From the NCBI GenBank assembly GCA_002726335.1, contig PBSR01000214.1, forward strand, positions 1 to 64,000: DNA of 64,000 nt, in the 5' to 3' direction. The stretch comes from Gemmatimonadaceae bacterium (GTDB lineage Bacteria; Latescibacterota; UBA2968; UBA8231). Of the stretch, positions 34,872 to 44,605 are shown one piece after another. Within the stretch, counting starts at the first letter, position 1; each line of letters begins with the position of its first letter. The notes under the pieces are model-generated. The model saw nothing but the letters and a program-made list of their open reading frames with translations, did no database searches and was not told where the DNA came from. A program made the position numbers and the translations under genes.

Positions 34872-35909
34872 ATGTTCAAGGGATGCTACACGGCCTCCGT
34901 CACGCCCATGCGCGAGGACGGAACCGTCGATTACGAAGGCCTGGAACGACTGATCGAGTTCCAGATCGAAAACGGCATCGATGGTGTACTCGCCGTCGGT
35001 ACCACGGGCGAGAGTCCCACCCTCCTGTGGGAGGAGCACAACGAAGTCATCGAACGGACGGTGAAGGCGACGAAGGGGCGCTGCCAGTCCATCGCCGGGA
35101 CGGGTTCCAACTCGACGCGGGAAACCCTCGCCGGCACAGAACATGCAGCCCATGTGGGCGCCGATGGCGTGCTGCTCGTGGATCCCTACTACAATGGTCC
35201 CAGCTCGCTGGAGATTCGCCGGGAGTACGTCACCCCCGTGGCCTCGGAATTCCCCGACATGCCGATCATTCCCTACATCATCCCCGGGCGAGTGGGAGCC
35301 ATGATGCAGGTCGAGGATCTGGCGATCCTTTTTGAGGAGTATCCGAACGTATCGACCGTAAAGGAGGCCACCGGAGATTACGACAACATGGCCAAGACAC
35401 GCGCCGTGTGTGGCGACGACTTCACCATCATGTCCGGCGACGATGATCGCACCGTGACGATGATGAAGCGGGAGGATATCCGTGCCGCCGGGGTGATCTC
35501 CGTAATGTCCAACGTCGTGCCCGGGCCCCTCACCCGCATGACCCACGCACTCAACGATGGCGACGTGGCAACGGCAGACAGACTCGCCGCCGATCTGGCC
35601 CCCCTGATGGGAATCGTCGGTGTGACGACGACGGAGACCAGTTCGAAGGGCCCGGTGGAATGCAAGTCGCGCAATCCAACGCCAGTGAAAAGCCTGATGC
35701 GGCTCCTTGGCATGCCCTCCGGCGCCTGTCGTCGCCCCCTCGGCAAGCTGACGCCGCAGGCAGCGGCTGTCGTCGTCGACGCGACGTGTCAGGTATGGGC
35801 CAACGACCCGTCCCTGCTGCAGCCCATTGGCGATGCCTTCGGTGTCGACATCGAGGCGCGGCTGAAGGACCAGGGCGCCATCGACGCGCTGGTCTACTCA
35901 AGCTACTGA
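34872..35909 (+). CDS. dapA: 4-hydroxy-tetrahydrodipicolinate synthase / DHDPS-family aldolase
   Basis: 345 residues, about 50 longer than typical DapA. It is a class I aldolase that condenses pyruvate with aspartate semialdehyde at the start of the diaminopimelate/lysine pathway. Key motifs: VGTTGESPTL (substrate loop), VDPYYNGPS, the tyrosine in PYIIPGR and the Schiff-base lysine in STVKEATGDYDN. The extra length is at the C-terminus, around GMPSGACRRPLGKLTPQAA. Only three bases separate it from dapB, which supports the lysine-pathway call over other family members such as N-acetylneuraminate lyase. Confidence 0.93.
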   Translation: MFKGCYTASVTPMREDGTVDYEGLERLIEFQIENGIDGVLAVGTTGESPTLLWEEHNEVIERTVKATKGRCQSIAGTGSNSTRETLAGTEHAAHVGADGVLLVDPYYNGPSSLEIRREYVTPVASEFPDMPIIPYIIPGRVGAMMQVEDLAILFEEYPNVSTVKEATGDYDNMAKTRAVCGDDFTIMSGDDDRTVTMMKREDIRAAGVISVMSNVVPGPLTRMTHALNDGDVATADRLAADLAPLMGIVGVTTTETSSKGPVECKSRNPTPVKSLMRLLGMPSGACRRPLGKLTPQAAAVVVDATCQVWANDPSLLQPIGDAFGVDIEARLKDQGAIDALVYSSY

Positions 35910-35912
35910 CCC

Positions 35913-36707
35913 ATGGCGAAGATCGTAGTCTGTGGAATCACCGGTCGCATGGGGCAGCGGCTGGGCAACCTGATCGTGGATAGTGACGATCTGCAGCTGA
36001 TGGGGGGTACGGAGAGGCCCGGCCATGAGGCCCTCGGACGGGACGCGGGCGTCGTCGTCGGATGTGATTTGCAAGGGGTCTCGGTGACCGAAGATGTGCC
36101 GGCGGCGGAGGCCGATGTCGTGATCGCCTTCACGGCACCGGAATCGACACTGGCCGACGCCAGGGCCTGTGCCGCGGCAGGCACGGCGATGGTCGTGGGC
36201 ACCACCGGTTTCACCGCGGTGCAGCTCAGCGAGTTCAAAGACACTGTCTCCACCGTGCCGTGCGTCTTCGCGCCGAATTTCTCCACCGCCATGAACGTGC
36301 TGTTCAAGTTGGTGGAAGAGGCGGCGCGGATTCTCGGCGACGACTACGATGTCGAGGTCCTGGAGGCACATCATCGGCACAAGGTGGACGCGCCCAGCGG
36401 TTCCGCCCTGCGCCTGGCCGAGCGCGCCGCGGCGGGACTCGAGCGCAACCTCGACGACGTGGTCGTGCACGGGCGGGAAGGGGTCACCGGCGAGCGCACC
36501 CGCCAGGAGATCGGCATGCACGCCATGCGCATCGGCGACATGGCTGGCGACCACTCCGTGTTCTACGGTGCCCCCGGCGAGTACCTCGAACTCCGCCACC
36601 ACGCCACCAGCCGTGACGCCTTCGCTCTGGGGGCCCTGCGGGCGGCCAGGTTTGCGCTCACCGCCAAGCCCGGACTCTACGACATGGGACATGTACTCGG
36701 TCTGTAG
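35913..36707 (+). CDS. dapB: 4-hydroxy-tetrahydrodipicolinate reductase
   Basis: 264 residues. It reduces the DapA product with NAD(P)H, the second step unique to diaminopimelate and lysine. The N-terminal Rossmann loop is VVCGITGRMGQRL. VIAFTAPESTLADARAC and VGTTGFTAVQL form the nucleotide domain. The catalytic signature EAHHRHKVDAPSGSAL has the His-His and Lys expected, and the C-terminal GEYLELRHHATSRDAFALGAL helix is typical. It follows dapA in one operon and ends before a strong terminator. Confidence 0.97.
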   Translation: MAKIVVCGITGRMGQRLGNLIVDSDDLQLMGGTERPGHEALGRDAGVVVGCDLQGVSVTEDVPAAEADVVIAFTAPESTLADARACAAAGTAMVVGTTGFTAVQLSEFKDTVSTVPCVFAPNFSTAMNVLFKLVEEAARILGDDYDVEVLEAHHRHKVDAPSGSALRLAERAAAGLERNLDDVVVHGREGVTGERTRQEIGMHAMRIGDMAGDHSVFYGAPGEYLELRHHATSRDAFALGALRAARFALTAKPGLYDMGHVLGL

Positions 36708-36730
36708 CGCATTCTTGAGCCTCAACGAAC

Positions 36731-36770
36731 AAGGGCCCGCTGCCTGATCGAGGCAGCGGGCCCTTCTGTA
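36731..36770. terminator. Strong bidirectional terminator between dapB and the UVR gene
   Basis: A 15-base perfect stem, AAGGGCCCGCTGCCT (36731-36745) and its complement (36751-36765), with the loop GATCG. The A-flank on one side and T-flank on the other allow termination from both converging genes. Confidence 0.9.
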
Positions 36771-36791
36771 TCTTAGCCGATCCCGCGCCGG

Positions 36792-37586
36792 TTAGGCGCC
36801 AGCGCGCTCGACGTTGGCCTTGAGGAAGGCGGGCCGCAGGGTGCGCAGCTTGTCACGGAGGCGTGCTGCCTCTTCAAAATTCTCGGCTTCCACAGCGACG
36901 GTCAGATCGTGCTCGAGTTGTTCCTGCTGTGAGAGAGGGCGCTCCTTCTCGAGCTCCTCATACCAGTCGCGCAGGAAGGTGAGTTCGGGGAATTCCTCGT
37001 CCATCACGTCGCCGCTGTCGCCCTCCCAATCGCCAAGAAACTCCTCGATGCGATCGATGCCACCTTGCACATGGCGCAGGGCAGTGGGGTAGTCGTTCTC
37101 TTCGAGGACCTGCATGGCGCGGGACCGCGCCTGCATCATGACGGCATGCGGGAAGTATTGCTCGAAATACCACTTCACCTCGTCGGAATCGGCATGTTCC
37201 TGCACGAGGTCAAAAATGGCCAGGTTGTGACCGGTGTCGTGCTCAACCCCCTCATAGTCTTCGAGGTAGAACAGAGCCAGGTAGCGCTGGTAGTACTGCC
37301 AGGCCTCCTGAAACAGATCCTCACAGGCGTCCTCGTCGAACTCGACGGAGCCGTGACGTGCGGCCCCGCCCCGCGGCGGCAGGGCGCCGCGGTAGTGGTG
37401 CAGCAAGGACTCGGCGCCGTGAGGGCGATAGCCGTCGGGGCGGCCTTCCACTGCGAGTTGCAGCATACCCATGTCGATCCGGATCTGGATCTTCTCCGAG
37501 CCGTCGCGGGCCGTGATACGGCGGGCGATGAACTCGTCCGGGTCGAAGGGCCAGGAGTTAAGCAGATCGGCGATGTCGTATTTCAT
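36792..37586 (-). CDS. UVR-motif protein of unknown function
   Basis: 264 residues, acidic, no membrane segment. The last about 35 residues are a UvrB/UvrC-interaction (UVR) motif: QEQLEHDLTVAVEAENFEEAARLRDKLR. The rest has helical, TPR-like character (CEDLFQEAWQYYQRYLALFYLEDYEG; QARSRAMQVLEENDYPTALRHV) and begins with LLNSWPFDPDEFIARRI. UVR motifs mediate protein contact in UvrBC, McsA and ClpC partners. Proteins of this layout recur in FCB-type genomes as I remember them, but no role is established. It is monocistronic. Confidence 0.8.
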   Translation of the reverse strand: MKYDIADLLNSWPFDPDEFIARRITARDGSEKIQIRIDMGMLQLAVEGRPDGYRPHGAESLLHHYRGALPPRGGAARHGSVEFDEDACEDLFQEAWQYYQRYLALFYLEDYEGVEHDTGHNLAIFDLVQEHADSDEVKWYFEQYFPHAVMMQARSRAMQVLEENDYPTALRHVQGGIDRIEEFLGDWEGDSGDVMDEEFPELTFLRDWYEELEKERPLSQQEQLEHDLTVAVEAENFEEAARLRDKLRTLRPAFLKANVERAGA

Positions 37587-37665
37587 AATTCCTTAGCTCA
37601 GGCGTCCGGGCTCATATGCCGCGACGATATCAGGGCTTGAATATAGCCGTCTGTACGACCCGCCG

Positions 37666-39222
37666 CTACCGACGGCTGACCTTGATGCTGCCCACGGCGA
37701 CGCCGATGACGAGGGCGATGACGGCGCCGATGATCAAGGCGTTGCGGATGACATCCGCCCGCTCTTCGACGCGAATCGTGATGTCCTTCTCCTGGGCCTC
37801 GATGCGTTCGGGACCCTCGTATCCGGCAGCTTCGATGCGGACATCATATTCGCTGACGCCGATCCCTTCAGGCGGCGTCAGGGTAATGTTCACCGGCTCC
37901 TTCTCACCGGGGAGGATTCGATCGATCGTGTCGGGATCCGACGACCACGTCCACTCGAGGGGAGGCGTCAGCAACAGATGGGCGCGTTCGACCTCGAGAG
38001 TACCCGTGTTGAGCAGATCGACGCGCACCAGAACTTCCTCGCCGGTGCGGATCTCCTGGTAGCGATTGGCGATGATCGTTTCCAGGGCACCCCGGCCGCG
38101 CGGGATCAACTCGAAACGTTCCTTGTTGCCCGGGATCGTATTGATGTCCTCCAGTGAGATCGTGCCGCTCTGGTTGCCGCGATTGAGTTCACCGATGCGG
38201 GCAAAGCCCTCGGTGTCGGTGATAAACACGTAAAACTCAATGGTCTGATCGACGTAGCGTCGGCTCAGTTTCTCCGGAATCTGCAGTTCGAGCTCGAGCT
38301 GCTGCCGGGTGACCTCTTCGCTGAACTTCACCTGGGTCAGGCTGGCGTTGGTCCCCGGGTCGACGAAGGACGGTGTGATCTCACGCGGCAGATTGACGAG
38401 GGCCAGGCGGAAGGTCTTCTCATCCTCCGCCAGTCGCTCGAGGATGAGATCGTAGTTGACCCGGGTGTTGAGGTCTCCCTCCTGGGAGAACTGCACCGAG
38501 TTTATCGTCGGCAAATCCTGCCTCGACTCGCGACGCAGGATGATGTAGTGATCCTCCTCGCTCTCGTCGAGGTAGGTCATGGCGACAACGACGTCGTCGG
38601 AATCATCGAGCAGGCGGAAGGTGAGTTGGATGGAGTCACCCAGAGCCAGAGCCGGCACGAGTTGCTCGTAGGGCTCGGCGATGATGGTGCCGAAGTTATC
38701 CTCCATCGACACCTTCATGTTCTGGACTGCGAGAAGGGGACGGATCTCGTCCTCGGCGCGGTCAGGATTGAGGGACATGGCCTGGGCCAGCTGCGAGGCG
38801 TTGAGCAGGGTGATGTCAACCTGACGCCGCCCGTCGAGAGTGCGGTACTTTCTGGCCTGACGAATGGTGATGTGCGTGGCGTCGCGGAGAAACTCGAGCC
38901 GGGTGCGCTTGAGCTCGTAGTCGGCCTCGTTGTATAGACGCTCCGCCAGCATCAGGTCCCTTCGAGCCTTGTTGAGACGCTCGACGGTCTCGATTCTCTC
39001 CTCGTACAGATCCTGGATGGCAACGAAGTCCGAGCGTTTCGTCTCCATGTCGAGTTCGCGTTTGTCCACATTCAGCTGTGCCTGACGAAGCTGAATGTCG
39101 TAGAGGCGTTGTTCCTTCGTACGCAGATCCTTGGCGCTCCCCTGGGCATTCACGCCTGGGGCAGACAGCAGCAGGGCGATAGCGATCGACGGCAGCCATC
39201 GTGTCATGGTGGTGGTCCTCAT
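37666..39222 (-). CDS. Exported membrane-anchored protein, coiled-coil plus NEW3-like domains (paralog B)
   Basis: 518 residues: signal peptide 1-26 (SIAIALLLSAPGVNAQ); charged coiled coil about 30-110 (QLRQAQLNVDKRELDMETKR); beta-rich central part beginning DATHITIRQARKYRTLDGR; an Ig-like NEW3-type segment (EVLVRVDLLNTGTLEVERAHLLLTPPLEW, then PVNITLTPPEGIGVSEYDVRIEAAG); and one C-terminal membrane helix (about 494-515) ending KVSRR. Most of the chain should lie in the periplasm. It is a clear paralog of the next gene, whose stop overlaps this ATG in ATGA. With TolC and the facing ABC genes it probably forms an export or envelope complex, but no function is known. Confidence 0.75.
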   Translation of the reverse strand: MRTTTMTRWLPSIAIALLLSAPGVNAQGSAKDLRTKEQRLYDIQLRQAQLNVDKRELDMETKRSDFVAIQDLYEERIETVERLNKARRDLMLAERLYNEADYELKRTRLEFLRDATHITIRQARKYRTLDGRRQVDITLLNASQLAQAMSLNPDRAEDEIRPLLAVQNMKVSMEDNFGTIIAEPYEQLVPALALGDSIQLTFRLLDDSDDVVVAMTYLDESEEDHYIILRRESRQDLPTINSVQFSQEGDLNTRVNYDLILERLAEDEKTFRLALVNLPREITPSFVDPGTNASLTQVKFSEEVTRQQLELELQIPEKLSRRYVDQTIEFYVFITDTEGFARIGELNRGNQSGTISLEDINTIPGNKERFELIPRGRGALETIIANRYQEIRTGEEVLVRVDLLNTGTLEVERAHLLLTPPLEWTWSSDPDTIDRILPGEKEPVNITLTPPEGIGVSEYDVRIEAAGYEGPERIEAQEKDITIRVEERADVIRNALIIGAVIALVIGVAVGSIKVSRR

Positions 39223-40730
39223 CGGCGGCTGATGCGGATACTGGCGATGCCGATGCCGACGACGAGCAGGACGAGAATGCCGATGAGGATGACGTTGCCG
39301 GCGATGTTGGAGCTGGCGCCTACGTGGATCGTCAGGTTCTTCTCCAGCGACTCCACGTTCTCGTTGCCCACCTGGCCCTGGGCCTCGACACCGAGTTCAT
39401 AGTTTCCCACAGCGATGTCCACCGGTGGCCGGGCGGTGATGTCTATGGGAGCCCGCTCCTCCGGATCCAGGCGCTTGATCAGCAGGGGAACCACCTCCTC
39501 CTGCCACTGGTAGGGCAGATCGAGAGCGGCCTTGATGTTCTGCACCGGTACAGACCCGCGGTTGAGGAACTCGACGCGGATAGCCAGCTCCTCGCCCACC
39601 TGAATCTCGCGGTAGGTGTTGGAAACCAGCACCTCCAGCTTGCCGATCCCCTTGGGAATCAGCTCGAGCTTGACGAAGTTGGCCACGAGTGCCTTGACAC
39701 GTTCCTCGGGCACGGCCGCGTCGCCGAATTCGGCCTGCAGGGCGTTGATCCTGGCATACTCCCGAGGCTCGGCGACGAGAGCGAAGAAGGTCCGCGTGCG
39801 GCCGACGAATTGACGGTCCAGCTTCTCCGGGATCTCCAACTGCAGGGACAGGGTGTCCTTCGACTTGTTCTCGTCGAACTTCACCTGGTTCACTTTGGCG
39901 CCCTGGTCGACGAAGGAATAGTCGATCCGGCGGGGCAGACCGACCACAGCCAGGCCGAAGCTGCGTTCCTCGTCGGACAGGCGTTCCACTGTCAGATCGA
40001 AGCGTACTGTCTGCTGCAGCTCACCCGTCTGTGAAAACTGCGCCGAGTTGATGCTGGGCAAGGTCGCCTGTCCACCCTTGCGCAGGATGACGGGAATGCT
40101 CTCCTCCTCGACATCGAGATAGCTGAGCACGATGGCGACACCATCCTCGTCGGACAAGAGGCGGTAGGTGATCGTGCGAAGTTCGCCGACCTCGAGAGCG
40201 GCGATGCGGCTTTCGTACGGCTCGCCGACGACGGGTCCATTGCGCACCGACACGAAGATGTTCTCCACGCGCAGCAGGGCCTGCAGATCCTGTTCGGTCA
40301 ACGATGGGTCGACGACCATGGCGTCGCGCACGTCGGAGGCGTTCTCCAACGTGATATCGACCATGCTCTTGCCGTCCTTGCTCTTGTACTTGCGGGCGTC
40401 ACGCACAACGATACGCGTGGCGTTCTTCAACAGATCGAGGGCAGTCTCTTCCAGCAGGATTTCGGCCTCTTCCAGCTGCAGACGGGCCTCTTCGTAGCTG
40501 TTCTTGGTGGCGTTGAAGGTCTGCAGGGTGACGAAACCATCCTCGTACAGAGACTGTGTCGTCTGCAATTCGTCACGCGCGGTCTCGAGACTTTGCTCAG
40601 CCCGCACGAGGCCCTCCTGACGTTCTTGCAGCTGCAGCTTGTCGAGTTGCTGCTGCCGCGTCAGCGGTTGTCCCCAGGCGGCGATGGCACACAGCAGCAC
40701 CAGCAATTGGAGGAGTCGACGGTCCATCAT
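39219..40730 (-). CDS. Exported membrane-anchored protein, coiled-coil plus NEW3-like domains (paralog A)
   Basis: 503 residues with the same plan as paralog B: signal peptide (LLQLLVLLCAIAAWGQ), coiled coil about 22-108 (LQLEERQ-like heptads, LEEAEILLEETALDLL), then NATRIVVRDARKYKSKDGK aligned to NATH/DATH of paralog B, a NEW3-like Ig segment (LAIRVEFLNRGSVPVQNIKAALDLPYQW) and a C-terminal membrane helix ending SIRISRR. The coiled coil may contact TolC or the partner permeases as periplasmic adaptors do, but the anchor is C-terminal, unlike classic membrane-fusion proteins. Start ATG 40730 overlaps the TolC stop (ATGA). Confidence 0.75.
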   Translation of the reverse strand: MMDRRLLQLLVLLCAIAAWGQPLTRQQQLDKLQLQERQEGLVRAEQSLETARDELQTTQSLYEDGFVTLQTFNATKNSYEEARLQLEEAEILLEETALDLLKNATRIVVRDARKYKSKDGKSMVDITLENASDVRDAMVVDPSLTEQDLQALLRVENIFVSVRNGPVVGEPYESRIAALEVGELRTITYRLLSDEDGVAIVLSYLDVEEESIPVILRKGGQATLPSINSAQFSQTGELQQTVRFDLTVERLSDEERSFGLAVVGLPRRIDYSFVDQGAKVNQVKFDENKSKDTLSLQLEIPEKLDRQFVGRTRTFFALVAEPREYARINALQAEFGDAAVPEERVKALVANFVKLELIPKGIGKLEVLVSNTYREIQVGEELAIRVEFLNRGSVPVQNIKAALDLPYQWQEEVVPLLIKRLDPEERAPIDITARPPVDIAVGNYELGVEAQGQVGNENVESLEKNLTIHVGASSNIAGNVILIGILVLLVVGIGIASIRISRR

Positions 40731-42091
40731 TCGAGATATCCCATCTGCCGTCGCAGCTGAGCCTGGCTCGAGATGTAAATCTCCTGGTTGCGGAACAACG
40801 CGTCCTGGGCACTGAAGAACTGCGTACGGACCTGTTCGAGCTGGGCATCGTTTCCCTGCCCCACATCGCGCAGCTTCTGGGCGATCTCGAGTCGCCGCCT
40901 GACGATGCGGACGCTCTGCTCCTGCAACTCCAGGTTTTCACCGGCTTCGAGCATCGCCTGGTAGGATTGCCGTACCTGCAGCTCTACACCGGCGCGCAGG
41001 TCGCGTAACTGGGTCTGCAGGCGTCTCAGCCGGGCGCGCTCCAGGGCTTCACGGCCCAGTCGTGCTCCCCCCTCGAAAATCGGGATGCGCGCCTGCACAC
41101 GCGCCGACCAGGTCGCCTCGTCGGACCCATCGGGCGTCTCCTGCTCGCTGAGGGCGAGACCGGTCTCCATGTTGACCCCCCAGGTGCTGCCCTCGCGGTC
41201 CATCGAAACCCCGGCACGGCGGCGTCCGTCTTCAAGACCGGCATCGACGGCCAGATCGGGAGCGTACTCCCAGCCGATTTCGCGCAGGATCCGCCGCTGC
41301 TCGTCGACGAGCTGCTCGTTGAGGGAGATCTGGACGTTGCGGCCGACGGCGACACGCACCGCTTCTTCCTCCTCGACCTGGAACACGGCCAAGGATCCCC
41401 TGGGGTGCGGCCCGGATCCGATGGGCTGGCCGATCAGTCGCATCAGCTCCATCTTGTTGCGCAACTGCTTCCGGATGATCCCGTTGATGGCGAGCTCTTC
41501 CTCGAGCACGTTCAACTCGGCGAGCAGCTTGTCTTCCTCGGATGCCATCTGTCTGTCGTAGCGCGCCACCTGGCGTGCGAGCAGAACCTCGAAGGCAGCC
41601 TTGGACGTTCGGCGCAAGGCGATCTGCTGATCCTGCAGCAGGATCAGATGGAACACCTCCCAGACACGGGAGATGATTTCGTAGACCTTGTCCTGGTAGT
41701 CAAAGACGGCGTTGCGCAGATCGCTGCGCAGGGCGATCTCGGAGGCGGCGTCGGGGCCGAACTCGAACAGGCGCTGCTGCAGCAGCAGTTCGCTGCCCAG
41801 GTTGTCCTGGGTGTCGCCGAGACGCTCGGTACGCAGGGCGTCGTAGGAGGCGGTGAGCTGCACGTTGGGCATGAGCCGCGAACGTACAACGACGCGGTCT
41901 CCCTCCACTTCCTCGACGCGCTCGCGGGCCTGGATCAGCTCTCGATTGCGTGACATGGCTGTGTCGAGGCAGCGCTGCAGGTCGAGACTGTCCGTCTCCG
42001 CCATGGACTCGGACTCGGCGCCGACCAGTGTGGCTGCCGCGAGGAAAGACACAGGGATGAGGGTTGTCAGGCGCTTCTTCGAAGCAGCCAA
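40727..42091 (-). CDS. TolC-like outer-membrane efflux protein
   Basis: About 454 residues. Two outer-membrane efflux repeats: LQRCLDTAMSRNRELIQARERVEEVEGDRVVVRSRLMPNVQL and, in the second half, ARIPIFEGGARLGREALERARL with QVRQSYQAMLEAGENLELQEQSV helices. A signal peptide KKRLTTLIPVSFLAAATLVGA precedes them. No ATG suits it, so I chose TTG 42091, with other in-frame TTGs at 42100, 42106 and 42109. The trimeric channel would cross the outer membrane and periplasm. It is first in a three-gene operon with ATGA overlaps and diverges from the ABC ATPase gene across 210 bases in which I see only weak TTGACA-like boxes on both strands. Confidence 0.85.
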   Translation of the reverse strand: MAASKKRLTTLIPVSFLAAATLVGAESESMAETDSLDLQRCLDTAMSRNRELIQARERVEEVEGDRVVVRSRLMPNVQLTASYDALRTERLGDTQDNLGSELLLQQRLFEFGPDAASEIALRSDLRNAVFDYQDKVYEIISRVWEVFHLILLQDQQIALRRTSKAAFEVLLARQVARYDRQMASEEDKLLAELNVLEEELAINGIIRKQLRNKMELMRLIGQPIGSGPHPRGSLAVFQVEEEEAVRVAVGRNVQISLNEQLVDEQRRILREIGWEYAPDLAVDAGLEDGRRRAGVSMDREGSTWGVNMETGLALSEQETPDGSDEATWSARVQARIPIFEGGARLGREALERARLRRLQTQLRDLRAGVELQVRQSYQAMLEAGENLELQEQSVRIVRRRLEIAQKLRDVGQGNDAQLEQVRTQFFSAQDALFRNQEIYISSQAQLRRQMGYLE

Positions 42092-42301
42092 AGTCAGCAA
42101 AATCAACAAGTTCCGGTATGTGAGTGGTGTCGAAGGAAAAAAACCGGCGCAGGTGGACCATGTCAAGAGAGCTTGCACCCGCCTCTGCAGGCAAACCGTC
42201 GCGGTCGGCCTGTATCCGAGGAACCTTCTTGACACAGGCCATGTTTCACCGCCACCGTTACCGGTGAGAGACCCCGAACCGACCCCTATGGAGGCCGTCC
42301 C

Positions 42302-43024
42302 ATGCTCGAGATCCTCGACATGTCCAAGCACTACGGCGATGTGCACGCCGTCAACAATCTTACCCTGACGATCGAACCGGGTGAGATCTTTACCATGCTC
42401 GGCGCCAACGGCGCCGGCAAGACGACGACGCTCATGGTCTCGCTGGGGTTCACCGAGCCCACCAACGGCACGGTGAAGATCTGCGGCATCGACGTCACCA
42501 GGGATCCTCTCGAGGCCAAGAAGCATGTGGCCTACGTCTCGGAAAACGTCATGCTCTACGGCAACTTCACGGCTCGGCAGAATCTCGAATTCTTCACCAA
42601 GCTTGGGGGCCGCAAGGACGTGACGGACGCCGAGTACGAAAACGTCATGGATCGCGTCGGTCTGCAGCGTGACGCCTTCGAGCGCCGCGTGAAGGGCTTC
42701 TCAAAAGGTATGCGGCAGAAGCTGGGAATCGCCATCGCCATCATGAAGAACGCCGAGGTCATCCTCCTCGACGAGCCCACCTCCGGTCTCGATCCCAAGT
42801 CCGGGGCCGAGTTCCTGCAATTGCTGCAGGACCTGCGCGAGGAGAAAAAGGCGATCTGGATGACGACGCACGACATCTTCCGCGCCAAGCAGATCGCCGA
42901 CCGCGTGGGGATCATGGTGGCCGGCGACCTGGTGAAGACGTTCACGCGGGATGAACTCGAACAAGCCGATCTCGAGGCCGTCTACGTCGAATATGTGAGC
43001 CAGCCCGCCGAGCAGGCTGCCTGA
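42302..43024 (+). CDS. ABC transporter ATP-binding protein
   Basis: 240 residues with Walker A LGANGAGKTTTLM, Q-loop region YVSENVMLYGNFT, signature FSKGMRQKLGIA, Walker B VILLDEPTSGLDP and switch histidine TTHDI. The single-domain, drug/ABC-2 type (CcmA/NosF-like) pairs with the two downstream permeases. It would energise transport at the cytoplasmic face. The signature serine-lysine-glycine form (FSKGM) is typical of the ABC-2 exporters. Confidence 0.93.
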   Translation: MLEILDMSKHYGDVHAVNNLTLTIEPGEIFTMLGANGAGKTTTLMVSLGFTEPTNGTVKICGIDVTRDPLEAKKHVAYVSENVMLYGNFTARQNLEFFTKLGGRKDVTDAEYENVMDRVGLQRDAFERRVKGFSKGMRQKLGIAIAIMKNAEVILLDEPTSGLDPKSGAEFLQLLQDLREEKKAIWMTTHDIFRAKQIADRVGIMVAGDLVKTFTRDELEQADLEAVYVEYVSQPAEQAA

Positions 43025-43106
43025 GGTCCGCCGCCGGGCACGTCGTGGCGTGTGCTCCATCGAGGCTCTCAGCCTGCTCTACTTTCAGTGATCCAGGGAT
43101 AGAACA

Positions 43107-44492
43107 TTGCTGCTGCGACTGATCCGCAAGGAGATCCTCAACAATATCCTGAGTTTCCGTTTCGCTGTGACGTACGGACTGCTCTTCGTCCTCGTCCTCG
43201 TCGCCGTGTTCCTCATGGGCAACGAGCACCGGGACCGGATGGAGCGATACACGAAAGAGGAGGCACGTTTCCGCGACCGGCTCGCGGAACTGTCGGCCAT
43301 GCCGGATCCGGGCAAGCAGTTTCAGGCGGTGCGGCAGGAGGATTTCTCCGGCCTGCGCCGACCGGCCACCCTGGCCGTGCTCGCCCGCGGCCTGGAGGGC
43401 AGCCTGCCCACCCGTGTGTCCTCGCAGAATCGTTTCATCATGCGCAGCTCTGACGATCGTCTCGGACGCAATATCCTGTTCGATGTATTTCAGGCGCCCG
43501 ACTTCGCCTACGTCGTCAACATCGTCATCAGCCTCCTGGCACTGCTGTTTGTGTTCGACTCGGTGTGTGGCGAAAAGGAACAGGGTACGCTGAAGTTGCT
43601 GATGTCGAATTCGGTTCCGCGTGACACCGTCCTGCTGGCCAAGTGGGTGGGTGGGTATCTGTCCATTGCAGCACCCTTTGCCGTCGCCGTCGTCGCCGGA
43701 TACCTGTACCTGTCGATGTCGGGGGCCATCGAGCTGGACGGCGACGACGCCACCCGTTTCGCCGTGATTCTCGGTGTGTCGTTCCTCTACATCTCGGCGT
43801 TCTTCAGCCTCGGACTGATGATCTCCACCATCACGCACAGGGCGGCCACGGCGCTGCTGGTGTCCCTGCTGGTGTGGATCGGCTGGATCCTCGTCGTGCC
43901 CAACCTGGCGCCCATCGTCGCCCGGCTGACAGCGCCGGTGCCACCCCGACAGGTGATCGATTCCGAGCAACGCGCCATCGAGCGCGAGGCGCAACTGTTG
44001 CAGGAGGCAATCCGTAAACGCAAGGTCTACGGCGACGCCGAGGAGAGTGAACGTATCCAGCAGGAGGCGGAGCAGCGCAAGCGGAAGCTGGAGGATTTCT
44101 ACAAGGATCGTATGTCGAGTCAGATCTCCCTCAGTCAGAATCTGGCGCGCCTGTCACCCTCAGCCAGCTATCTGTTCGCCGTGACCCGTCTGTCCGGCAC
44201 AGGCCCCTCCCTGTTTGCGCATTTTTCGGCCGCTGTCGAGCGCTTCCAGGAGGGTCACCGAGAGCTCGAGATGAGAGCCTACCGGGATGGCTCGATCACC
44301 TTCACGCGGGAGGGACCGCAAGTCCCGGGAGGCTGGTTCGACGCCGATGCCGTGCCGCGTCTGCAGGTCTTCCGCGAGGGTGCCACCGAAGCCTTCGATG
44401 CCGCCCTTTTCGACATCCTCCTGCTCACTGTTTTCAACGTCCTGTTTTTTATGCTGTCGTACGTGTTCTTCCTGCGCTACGACGTCACGTGA
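43107..44492 (+). CDS. ABC-2 family permease (paralog 1)
   Basis: 461 residues. It has an N-terminal membrane helix (FAVTYGLLFVLVLVAVFLM) after the amphipathic MLLRLIRKEILNNILSFR, then a periplasmic loop of about 95 residues and four to five helices (VVNIVISLLALLFVFDSVCGEKEQGTLKLLMS, PFAVAVVAGYLYLSM, LLVSLLVWIGWILVVPNLAPIV). After these come a long charged helical segment (about 275-340) and a final helix (ILLLTVFNVLFFMLSYVFFL). The EKEQGTLKLL element after helix two is the usual coupling region of ABC-2 permeases. The start is TTG 43107 with AGGGA upstream. It should dimerise with paralog 2. Confidence 0.88.
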   Translation: MLLRLIRKEILNNILSFRFAVTYGLLFVLVLVAVFLMGNEHRDRMERYTKEEARFRDRLAELSAMPDPGKQFQAVRQEDFSGLRRPATLAVLARGLEGSLPTRVSSQNRFIMRSSDDRLGRNILFDVFQAPDFAYVVNIVISLLALLFVFDSVCGEKEQGTLKLLMSNSVPRDTVLLAKWVGGYLSIAAPFAVAVVAGYLYLSMSGAIELDGDDATRFAVILGVSFLYISAFFSLGLMISTITHRAATALLVSLLVWIGWILVVPNLAPIVARLTAPVPPRQVIDSEQRAIEREAQLLQEAIRKRKVYGDAEESERIQQEAEQRKRKLEDFYKDRMSSQISLSQNLARLSPSASYLFAVTRLSGTGPSLFAHFSAAVERFQEGHRELEMRAYRDGSITFTREGPQVPGGWFDADAVPRLQVFREGATEAFDAALFDILLLTVFNVLFFMLSYVFFLRYDVT

Positions 44493-44539
44493 CCGCGGAG
44501 AGACACACAATGCCTGCCGTTCTCTCAGTTCTGTGCACG

Positions 44540-44569
44540 GAAGCGGGATCTCGCCGGAGCGCCCGCTTC
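44540..44569. repeat. Hairpin between the two permease genes
   Basis: GAAGCGGG (44540-44547) and CCCGCTTC (44562-44569) with a 14-base loop, in the 113-base gap before the second permease. There is no T-run. It may modulate transcript stability or partial termination. Confidence 0.35.
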
Positions 44570-44605
44570 GACGTTACCTAGAGCCTCAGGGCACAAAACC
44601 CAGAT